A stretch of 6,468 nt of DNA from Alkanindiges sp. (GTDB lineage: Bacteria; Pseudomonadota; Gammaproteobacteria; Pseudomonadales; Moraxellaceae). Location of the stretch: NCBI GenBank assembly GCA_030152125.1, contig JASLIR010000282.1, positions 1-6,468 on the forward strand, read 5' to 3'. A program made the position numbers and the translations under genes. This document shows, in pieces, positions 1-5,076 of the stretch (within the stretch, counting starts at the first letter, position 1; the number at the start of each line of letters is the position of its first letter). Under the pieces are notes generated by a model that saw nothing but the letters and a program-made list of their open reading frames with translations, searched no databases and had not been told where the DNA came from.

Positions 1-796
1 GCAACCGAATCAGGCCATTATTGCCCGCTATGCCTATGGGCGTGATTATCACAAGGTATTACGCAGCCGCTTGAAGCAGCTGGCGCAGCGTATCCAGCAA
101 AAAGTGGGTAATTTTGAATCGCGCCCCTTTGCCGACTCCGCACCGATTTTTGAAAAGGCACTGGCGGAAAAAAGCGGGCTAGGCTGGACCGGTAAACATA
201 CCCTGCTGATCAATAAAAAGGCTGGTTCGTTCTTTTTTCTGGGGGAGCTGTTTACCAGCCTTGACCTGGTATTTGATCAGGCCGCTTCGCCCCATTGCGG
301 CAGTTGCAGCGCCTGCATTGATATTTGCCCCACGCAGGCCATTGTTGCGCCTTACCGGCTGGATGCCCGCCGTTGCATTGCCTACCTGACCATTGAGTAT
401 CAGGGGGTGATTCCCGAAGAGTTTCGCAAACCAATTGGTAACCGTATTTTTGGCTGTGATGACTGCCAGCTGATTTGCCCCTGGAACGGTTTTGCCAAGC
501 TATCCGCCGAAGACGACTTTAAAGTACGTAACAATTTTGATCAGGTGACCTTGCTGGACTTGTGGCAATGGTCGGAACAGACCTTTTTAAGCAATACCGA
601 AGGCAGCGCCATTCGCCGCACCGGCTATCAGGGCTTTATGCGTAATGTAGCCATTGGCTTGGGCAATGCGCCTTATGACCCACAGATTATTGACGCCCTA
701 CAGCAGGCTCTGCCGCAGCATGATGATGTGGTAAAAGAGCATATACAGTGGGCGATTGGGCAGCAGCAGGAGAAAGCTTTTTACCTCAACCGTTAA
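1..796 (+). CDS. queG: Epoxyqueuosine reductase QueG, 3' part (5' end outside window)
   Basis: QueG is a cobalamin- and iron-sulfur-dependent cytosolic enzyme. It reduces epoxyqueuosine to queuosine at the wobble base of tRNAs with GUN anticodons, the last step of the pathway. The frame is open from base 2, where the peptide already reads as QueG (ARYAYGRDYHKVL), so the TTG at 71 is not a start and the N-terminal third or so is missing. Visible landmarks are the GLGWTGKHTLL stretch, the first ferredoxin-like cluster CGSCSACIDICP (about bases 296-331), a further Cys in RRCIAYLT, and the second cluster CDDCQLICPWN. The C-terminal roughly 100 residues resemble the HEAT-like tRNA-binding end of the family. 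All expected cysteines in this part are present and no frameshift is seen. The gene converges on the LysM/BON gene. No clear terminator for this strand follows; only a heptamer repeat able to form a weak hairpin is present. Confidence 0.96.
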   Translation, partial: QPNQAIIARYAYGRDYHKVLRSRLKQLAQRIQQKVGNFESRPFADSAPIFEKALAEKSGLGWTGKHTLLINKKAGSFFFLGELFTSLDLVFDQAASPHCGSCSACIDICPTQAIVAPYRLDARRCIAYLTIEYQGVIPEEFRKPIGNRIFGCDDCQLICPWNGFAKLSAEDDFKVRNNFDQVTLLDLWQWSEQTFLSNTEGSAIRRTGYQGFMRNVAIGLGNAPYDPQIIDALQQALPQHDDVVKEHIQWAIGQQQEKAFYLNR

Positions 797-823
797 TTAC
801 CTGCAATATCAAGGTAAAGGCAT

Positions 824-851
824 GTAAGCTGTAAGCTGTAAGCTGTAAGCT
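824..851. repeat. Four tandem copies of a heptamer (GTAAGCT)
   Basis: Four perfect, uninterrupted copies of GTAAGCT lie 28 bp after the queG stop. The last copy and its flank can fold as TAAGCT-GTA-AGCTTA (839-853). It is a short tandem repeat in a convergent intergenic region and is probably prone to slippage. No function is evident. Confidence 0.9.
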
Positions 852-959
852 TATCCCAGTGCCGGATCGCATGAACACACCGGATTAATCCCACAGGCTA
901 AGCTACAGCATAAATTCGCTGTAATATATTAATAGCTATAAAACAACAGGCATAAAGAA

Positions 960-977
960 GCCCGCATTATTGCGGGC
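960..977 (-). terminator. Rho-independent terminator of the LysM/BON gene
   Basis: A perfect 7-bp GC-rich stem (GCCCGCA / TGCGGGC) with a 4-nt loop begins 17 bp past the stop codon of the minus-strand gene. On that strand the stem is followed by a T-rich run (TTCTTTA). The other side has no T tract, so the signal serves the minus strand only. Confidence 0.8.
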
Positions 978-994
978 CGTAAAATCCAGCCTGA

Positions 995-1486
995 CTAAGC
1001 CAGCGCTGGAATGCGTAATACCTGTCCCGGATAAATCTTGTCCGGGTGCGACAGCAAAGGCTTGTTCGCTTCAAAAATATGCTGGTACTTGTTCGGGTCA
1101 CCGTACACTTCTTTGGAAATCTTGGAAAGATTATCGCCTGATTTCACCGTGTAAAACTTGCTTTCCGGTTCCGGACTCGTTACATCTATACTATCTACCA
1201 CTTTTGCCACGTGGTCAACATTTCCCACCGCCAAAATCGCTTTTTCGCGGTCCGCCTGCGATTTAGCCGTACCTTTAATATCGGCGGTATCGGTGGTGGA
1301 ATCATAATGAATACTTAAACCGTCAATCCCCAAATTTAATGCCTGCACACGGGCCAGCAACAGATTGGCAATTTCCTGTGCGGTTGGCTCTTTCGGTGCA
1401 GCAGTTGGCGCAGCAGCAGGTGCAGCCTCAGACTTGTGTCCTGTCAGCTTTTCACCAATACCTTTTACAAAACTAAAAATACCCAT
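995..1486 (-). CDS. kbp: BON and LysM domain protein, Kbp/YgaU family
   Basis: This 163-residue protein matches the E. coli YgaU/Kbp type (about 149 aa) along its whole length: a short N-terminal MGIFSFVKGIGEKL segment, a BON domain (about 40-102, including AILAVGNVDHVAKVVDSI), and a C-terminal LysM domain (about 110-160, FYTVKSGDNLSKISKEVYG to KIYPGQVLRIP). In E. coli the protein binds potassium and is induced by osmotic stress. LysM domains more generally bind peptidoglycan, but no signal peptide is seen here, in keeping with the cytoplasmic E. coli protein. An Ala/Pro-rich linker (about 21-34) is longer than in E. coli. The ATG start is chosen because it reproduces the conserved family N-terminus; a weak GGA-type ribosome site lies about 10 nt upstream. 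The gene stands alone between terminators. The family call is firm; the potassium role is carried over by homology. The symbol ygaU or lysM is also used. Confidence 0.9.
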   Translation of the reverse strand: MGIFSFVKGIGEKLTGHKSEAAPAAAPTAAPKEPTAQEIANLLLARVQALNLGIDGLSIHYDSTTDTADIKGTAKSQADREKAILAVGNVDHVAKVVDSIDVTSPEPESKFYTVKSGDNLSKISKEVYGDPNKYQHIFEANKPLLSHPDKIYPGQVLRIPALA

Positions 1487-1808
1487 TGTTATTTTCCATC
1501 CGGTTGTATGCTGTGAGTTATAAATGTAGCGACACTAAAATAGGGTGCAACCAGACCCATAGGGGCACAGGCCGGTTGACTTGATCAAGATAGAACATTT
1601 TTGAAATTCGCCTGTTGGCTTCCTGTGCTGTTCACATAACCATGTATTGCAGTGCGTAAGCGGTTGTAAGTTTCTTGGTGTTTTTATTATTAAATCCGAC
1701 GGCCAACAGCCGGGCACAAAAAAAGCTGCGTTTCCGCAGCCCTTTATGTGTTTCGACTCTCGTCGATCAGCTGATACTGCCCATCAGACAGAACAAGCTA
1801 AACTGCAA
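1487..1808. other. Gene-poor interval between acpP and the LysM/BON gene
   Basis: This interval holds the acpP terminator on its right side and, by position, the promoter of the LysM/BON gene on its left. I could not pick a convincing -35/-10 pair for that gene. Within it are a perfect 10-bp palindrome CTTGATCAAG (1580-1589) and a distant inverted repeat, CTGTTGGC at 1612-1619 with GCCAACAG at 1702-1709. A 60-codon open frame on the minus strand has a Cys-rich, unrecognised product and a GTG start directly after the terminator, and I do not call it a gene. A small RNA cannot be excluded. Confidence 0.6.
1718..1740 (-). terminator. Strong Rho-independent terminator downstream of acpP
   Basis: Read on the minus strand, GCTGCG and CGCAGC form a perfect 6-bp stem closed by a GAAA tetraloop and followed by seven T residues. 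It lies 68 bp past the acpP stop and would end the fabD-fabG-acpP transcript. No fabF follows, so this marks the end of the unit. Confidence 0.93.
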
Positions 1809-2051
1809 TTAAGCTTCGTTTAGCTTTGCACTCACATAGTCAATCGCAGATTGAACTGTAGTGATTGCATTAGAATCTTCGTCTGGAATGGTGATATCAA
1901 AGTCATTTTCAAATGACATCACTAGCTCTACGAGATCCAGTGAATCGGCACCCAAATCGTCCATAAAAGATGCTTCGTTCTTAATGTCCTCAGCACGCAT
2001 ACCGAGCTGTTCAGCCACAGCTTTTTTAATGCGTTGTTCTATATCGCTCAC
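1809..2051 (-). CDS. acpP: Acyl carrier protein AcpP
   Basis: AcpP is the small acidic cytosolic carrier that holds growing acyl chains on a 4'-phosphopantetheine arm during type II fatty acid synthesis. The 80-residue product has the classic sequence [17 protein letters not shown] and the DSL attachment motif in [14 protein letters not shown] (Ser37 counting the initiator Met), with acidic helix II beyond it. I chose the GTG at 2051-2049 as start. An AGGAG ribosome site lies 7 nt before it, and the resulting N-terminus matches the family. The ATG 15 nt upstream would sit on top of that ribosome site and add an atypical MRRIP prefix. The gene is third in fabD-fabG-acpP, 88 bp after fabG, with room for its own promoter. 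Length and motifs are normal (E. coli 78 aa). fabF, the usual next gene, is absent here. Confidence 0.97.
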   Translation of the reverse strand: MSDIEQRIKKAVAEQLGMRAEDIKNEASFMDDLGADSLDLVELVMSFENDFDITIPDEDSNAITTVQSAIDYVSAKLNEA

Positions 2052-2139
2052 AGGAATTCTCCTCATGCATGTGGCGTTTGTTGATTGACGCCACTAGTTT
2101 AGACTAAAGTTTGGAAATTACAAAGGTCCGAAATGACTT
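2052..2139 (-). promoter_or_regulatory. acpP upstream region: ribosome site, candidate promoter and inverted repeat
   Basis: The spacer between fabG and acpP carries AGGAG (2059-2063) before the GTG start. Further upstream on the minus strand is a candidate sigma-70 promoter: TTGTAA (2118-2123), 16-bp spacer, TAAACT (2096-2101), each 4 of 6 matches. A perfect 7-bp inverted repeat, GTGGCGT / ACGCCAC (2071-2077 and 2088-2094, 10-nt loop), overlaps the predicted start site. It could be a leader hairpin or an operator. An extra acpP promoter would suit the high demand for ACP, but the promoter match is only moderate. Confidence 0.4.
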
Positions 2140-2889
2140 TTAGGTCATATGCAGGCCGCCATTGACAGGCAAAACCGTACCAGTTATGTAACTGGCGCGG
2201 TCACTGGCCAGAAAACTCACTGCATCGGCAATATCCCGCGGCGTACCCAGACGGTTAATTGCAATTTGTGATAGCAGGCGCTGACGCTGTTCTTCATTCA
2301 GTTCATCGGTCATATCGGTGGCAATAAAACCCGGTGCCACACTGTTTACTGTAATGTTGCGGCTACCCATTTCCTTAGCCAGGCTGCGGCTAAAACCTTC
2401 CACGCCAGCTTTGGCAGCTGCATAGTTGGCCTGCCCGCCATTACCCATTTGCGCCACCACGGAGCTAATATTGATAATGCGGCCAAAGCGTGCCTTGGTC
2501 ATGCCACGCAGTACCCGCTTGGATAAATGGAAAACCGCATTTAAATGGACAGACAAAATATCCGACCAGTCATCACCCGTCATACGCAACAACAGGTTGT
2601 CACGGGTAATACCGGCATTATTGACCAGCACCAGCACAGCACCGTGCTGCTTTTCAATATCGGCCAGCGCCTGGTCAATCGCCTGGCTATCACGCACATC
2701 CAGCGCAATACCGGCACCCTGACCAGCAAGGCGGGCACTAATAGCCTGTGCACCCGTTTCGGTGGTGGCAGTCCCTACAACAAAAAAGCCATCCGCCGCC
2801 AGCTGGTCAGCAATGGCTGCACCAATACCACGGCTGGCACCGGTCACCAGTGCCACTTTTTTTTCAGTGTTTGTCTGTTGTTGCGTCAT
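2140..2889 (-). CDS. fabG: 3-oxoacyl-[acyl-carrier-protein] reductase FabG
   Basis: FabG is the NADPH-dependent cytosolic reductase that converts 3-oxoacyl-ACP to (R)-3-hydroxyacyl-ACP in each elongation round. The 249-residue product is a classical short-chain dehydrogenase. It shows the TGASRGIG nucleotide-binding loop (16-23), NNAG (90-93), Ser143 in INISSVV, the YAAAK motif with Tyr156 and Lys160, and the conserved APGFIATDMT and C-terminal VNGG. The position matching the fourth catalytic residue of E. coli FabG (Asn110) appears to be His115 in SVHLNAVF. From memory, Acinetobacter FabG has a similar HLKAV form, so this is probably a lineage trait. The start ATG overlaps the fabD stop in an ATGA arrangement, implying translational coupling; AAGGA lies just upstream inside fabD. 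SDR enzymes are often misassigned, but the fabD/acpP context settles this one. Confidence 0.96.
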   Translation of the reverse strand: MTQQQTNTEKKVALVTGASRGIGAAIADQLAADGFFVVGTATTETGAQAISARLAGQGAGIALDVRDSQAIDQALADIEKQHGAVLVLVNNAGITRDNLLLRMTGDDWSDILSVHLNAVFHLSKRVLRGMTKARFGRIINISSVVAQMGNGGQANYAAAKAGVEGFSRSLAKEMGSRNITVNSVAPGFIATDMTDELNEEQRQRLLSQIAINRLGTPRDIADAVSFLASDRASYITGTVLPVNGGLHMT

Positions 2890-3872
2890 GCAATTTTTCC
2901 TTCTGCCATTGAAACAGCGCTCAGGGCGTCTTCCAGACGCTTTTTGCTATCCAGCGGGTAAACTGCGGTTATCTGATCCAAACGCTTGGCCAGGTTGGAT
3001 AACACATTGCCCACACCACACTCCACCACATATTCAATACCAAGCGCCTGCACATACTGCAGGCTTTGCGTCCAGCGTACCGGCAGGTACAGCTGCTCAA
3101 TCAATGCCTTTTTAATGGCATCCACATCCGCCTCTACCTGTGCATTGACGTTCTGGATAACAGGCAGGCGCGGTACCTTAAATGTGGTCGTTTCCAGTGC
3201 TGCCGCCAGCTTTTCTGCTGCCGGCTTCATCAGGCTGCAATGTGAAGGTACGCTTACCGGCAGGCCAATGGTTTTGGCGCCTTGCGTCTTGGCCTGTACA
3301 ATCGCCTCCTGTACTGCAGCGGTTGTTCCGGCAATCACCACCTGTCCCTTGGCATTATAATTAGCGGCTTCAACCACCTGTCCCAGTTGGGCAGACACGG
3401 CCTGACACAGGCTTTCTACCTGCGCATCCTCCAGACCCAGGATAGCCGCCATGGCTCCTTCCCCTTCCGGCACGGCAGACTGCATCAGCTGTCCACGCAA
3501 ATGCACCAGCTTTACTGCATCGGCAAAAGCCAGGCTTTCTGCAGCCACCAGCGCACTGTACTCACCCAGCGAATGGCCGGCCAGCACCGCAGGCGCGGCA
3601 CCACCCAGCTCGCGCCACAGGCGCCACAAGGCCACACTGGCCGTTAACAATACTGGCTGGGTATACGCGGTCTGGTCCAGCTTTTCCCCACTCTGGGCAA
3701 TGTGCCATACATCAAAGCCCAGCGCCGCAGAGGCTTCATCAAATGTTTGCTGAATCAGGACAAATTGCTCGGCCAGTTCGGCCAGCATGCCTATTTTCTG
3801 TGAGCCCTGACCGGGAAACAGAAAAACGGTGCGGCCTTCAATTGTCGCTTTGAGCGTGCTTGCAATAGTCAT
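2886..3872 (-). CDS. fabD: Malonyl-CoA:ACP transacylase FabD
   Basis: FabD transfers malonyl from CoA to AcpP, supplying the extender unit for fatty acid synthesis in the cytosol. The 328-residue protein shows the full set of family landmarks: FPGQGSQ (19-25), TQP (71-73), the nucleophile elbow GHSLGEYSA with Ser101, Arg126 in HLRGQLMQ, the catalytic His211 in VPSHCSLM, Gln260 in EQLYLPVRW, and GVGNVLS near the C-terminus. It is slightly longer than E. coli FabD (309 aa), mainly through about 10 extra N-terminal residues before FPGQG. The ATG start is backed by AAGGGA 8 nt upstream. It is the first gene of fabD-fabG-acpP and its stop overlaps the fabG start by 4 nt. plsX and fabH, which precede fabD in enterobacteria, are not here. 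Confidence 0.97.
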   Translation of the reverse strand: MTIASTLKATIEGRTVFLFPGQGSQKIGMLAELAEQFVLIQQTFDEASAALGFDVWHIAQSGEKLDQTAYTQPVLLTASVALWRLWRELGGAAPAVLAGHSLGEYSALVAAESLAFADAVKLVHLRGQLMQSAVPEGEGAMAAILGLEDAQVESLCQAVSAQLGQVVEAANYNAKGQVVIAGTTAAVQEAIVQAKTQGAKTIGLPVSVPSHCSLMKPAAEKLAAALETTTFKVPRLPVIQNVNAQVEADVDAIKKALIEQLYLPVRWTQSLQYVQALGIEYVVECGVGNVLSNLAKRLDQITAVYPLDSKKRLEDALSAVSMAEGKIA

Positions 3873-3890
3873 CGCAAATATCCCTTGAGT

Positions 3891-3947
3891 ATTTTATACC
3901 GACCATGCGGTGTATTATTCAGGCAGCCTATTGATCAGGATGATCAA
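3891..3947 (-). promoter_or_regulatory. Candidate fabD promoter/operator region with a 17-bp dyad
   Basis: A perfect inverted repeat, TTGATCA-GGA-TGATCAA (3931-3947), lies about 60 bp before the fabD start. Two -10-like elements follow on the minus strand: AATAAT (3914-3919) and TATAAAAT (3891-3898). Neither has a good -35 at the right distance, and the second would start the transcript at the edge of the ribosome site. A promoter is expected because a terminator isolates fabD from rpmF. The dyad may bind a regulator, but I cannot name one. Confidence 0.35.
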
Positions 3948-4095
3948 GGCATAAACCCTGGCTGGTGTTTTTACCAGGTCATTTCTTAACAGGTCCTTTT
4001 TCAGTGGCTGGTGGCAATACAACAGCCCATTTTTTTGCCAGCCTGACCCGTCTAAACTACCTTAAAAACCACCTTAAAACTATTAAAAACCCAAT

Positions 4096-4128
4096 AAAAA
4101 AATGGGAGCAAAAAGCTCCCACTTTATT
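4096..4128 (-). terminator. Rho-independent terminator downstream of rpmF
   Basis: A perfect 7-bp stem TGGGAGC / GCTCCCA (4103-4109 and 4115-4121) has a 5-nt loop and is followed on the minus strand by seven T residues. It begins 54 bp past the rpmF stop. The + side also carries a T-rich run, so it could work in both directions. It should cut yceD-rpmF transcription before fabD. Confidence 0.92.
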
Positions 4129-4175
4129 TTTTACCTTGGGATGTAGCACAAAATGCACAACATACCGGGCAAAAA

Positions 4176-4361
4176 TTATTCTTCAGTTGCAGCAACTGCA
4201 AACAACTGACGGCCACGGTAGAAGCCATCTTTGGTTACATGGTGACGCAGGTGAGTTTCACCAGTGGTTTTATCCACAGACAACGCATTTACAGTTAACG
4301 CATCGTGTGAACGGCGCATGTCACGGCGAGAGCGACTTTTACGGTTTTGCTGAACGGCCAT
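4176..4361 (-). CDS. rpmF: 50S ribosomal protein L32
   Basis: L32 is a small basic protein of the large ribosomal subunit. The 61-residue product carries the canonical N-terminus [21 protein letters not shown] and the core [27 protein letters not shown], as in E. coli (57 aa). It lacks the four zinc-binding cysteines found in some L32 paralogues, as is usual in enterobacterial-type L32, so it is the zinc-independent form. The start is the ATG at 4361-4359, backed by a strong AAAGGAG 6 nt upstream. The in-frame ATG eight codons earlier would swallow that ribosome site. It follows yceD at 65 bp, the near-universal pairing, and is ended by a strong terminator. Between the two genes are TTGATC repeats and a TAATGCA-CAA-TGCATTA dyad (4413-4429) over the yceD stop. 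Confidence 0.97.
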   Translation of the reverse strand: MAVQQNRKSRSRRDMRRSHDALTVNALSVDKTTGETHLRHHVTKDGFYRGRQLFAVAATEE

Positions 4362-4426
4362 GAGAGGCTCCTTTACAACGATCAATCAGATCAATAACAG
4401 TTATTTGAGGCCTAATGCACAATGCA

Positions 4427-4984
4427 TTAAGAATCTAGCTTACCTTTCAGGCCAGCCAATACGTCAAACGGATTATCCCGTTTCACTTCTATCGGCTCTT
4501 CCTGAACGACTGGTTGATGCTTGTGTTCACACGACTCATGTCGCGGTGAAATCGGCACCGACAACAGCAACTCGTCTTCTAATAACTCGATCAGATCAAT
4601 CGCATCGGTGCCATCTGCCCCGTGCACAATCTGTTCTTCGCTTAGAATAACGAAATCAGCATCCTCATCCAGACGCGCTGCCTGAGCCTCATCCGCCAGT
4701 AATGCAAGGTGAACTGTAGTGTGCACAGGCACATCCACGGCTTCCAGGCAACGCTGACACTGCATGTGCAGTTGGACAGACAACTCACCATCCAGCCAAG
4801 CCACGTTATAGTAGTCGTCCATATATAAACGACAGTCAACCTGCACCTGTTGCGTTACAACGGGTACATGGTTTTCCTGAGCTATGCGGACAAAGCGGGT
4901 CAAAGGTACTGGACCTGACCACGTAAAGCCTTGTTCGGCCCATTTAAACGGCTCAATCTGAGTCGGAAAGGTATTTGCTGACAT
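4427..4984 (-). CDS. yceD: YceD family protein (DUF177), 23S rRNA accumulation protein
   Basis: The 185-residue protein matches the YceD/DUF177 family, which is almost always encoded just before rpmF. In E. coli and in plant plastids it has been tied to 23S rRNA accumulation; the molecular mechanism is not settled. Visible features are the N-terminal IEPFKWAEQG segment, the CQRC motif (76-79) with a possible third Cys at 152, the acidic AIDLIELLEDELLLSVPISPRH block (about 128-149), and the typical C-terminal NPFDVLAGLKGK. The start ATG matches the family N-terminus and the next Met is about 55 codons in, so this start is secure even though no Shine-Dalgarno sequence precedes it. A strong promoter lies so close that the leader would be only about 3 to 8 nt. 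It is the first gene of yceD-rpmF and diverges from epmC. Confidence 0.93.
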   Translation of the reverse strand: MSANTFPTQIEPFKWAEQGFTWSGPVPLTRFVRIAQENHVPVVTQQVQVDCRLYMDDYYNVAWLDGELSVQLHMQCQRCLEAVDVPVHTTVHLALLADEAQAARLDEDADFVILSEEQIVHGADGTDAIDLIELLEDELLLSVPISPRHESCEHKHQPVVQEEPIEVKRDNPFDVLAGLKGKLDS

Positions 4985-4996
4985 AATAGGGCGGTA

Positions 4997-5025
4997 ATTC
5001 TACAAAGTTGTGGCTGATCTGTCAA
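4997..5025 (-). promoter_or_regulatory. Near-consensus sigma-70 promoter for yceD-rpmF
   Basis: On the minus strand the -35 is TTGACA (5020-5025, perfect), the spacer is exactly 17 bp, and the -10 is TAGAAT (4997-5002, 5 of 6). Transcription would begin around 4987-4992, only 3 to 8 nt before the yceD ATG. A weaker pair further up (TTTAAA, 17 bp, TATCTT) could give a longer leader. In the opposite direction a TACAAT element (5035-5040) may be the -10 of epmC, but without a convincing -35. Confidence 0.8.
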
Positions 5026-5076
5026 AGAATAAGATACAATTTTCTTTATTTCATTTAAAAGTGATGGTAACTGCTG

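Larger units (their letters stand above)
3873..4175. other. Gap between rpmF and fabD: terminator plus fabD upstream region
   Basis: In place of plsX and fabH this 303-bp stretch holds, in minus-strand order, the rpmF terminator, a short A/T-rich zone, and the region before fabD. The A/T-rich zone has two tandem ACCTTAAAA units (4059-4070 and 4071-4080 on the + strand) and a related ATTAAAAACC. No remnant of PlsX or FabH coding sequence is recognisable, so I see no sign of a recent deletion scar. Confidence 0.7.

Noticed and set aside
71..73. TTG as the start of queG
   Set aside because: The frame is open to the window edge and the residues before it (YAYGRDYHKVL) are already conserved QueG sequence, so the gene begins outside the window.
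970..1266. 98-codon plus-strand open frame opposite the LysM/BON gene
   Set aside because: It lies antisense to a clear gene, begins inside that gene's terminator region and has no recognisable domain.
1535..1717. 60-codon minus-strand open frame in the acpP-LysM gap
   Set aside because: GTG start immediately after a terminator, no ribosome site, Cys-rich unrecognised product; it looks like chance.
2133..2148. ATGAC...GTCAT inverted repeat at the fabG stop
   Set aside because: Only 5 bp of stem, no T tract, and partly in coding sequence; not convincing as a terminator.
2426..3753. Several plus-strand open frames opposite fabG and fabD
   Set aside because: They mirror strongly supported genes and their products resemble no family I know.
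3965..4363. 132-codon plus-strand open frame across the rpmF-fabD gap
   Set aside because: It runs through the rpmF terminator and antisense to rpmF, and its product is low in coding character.
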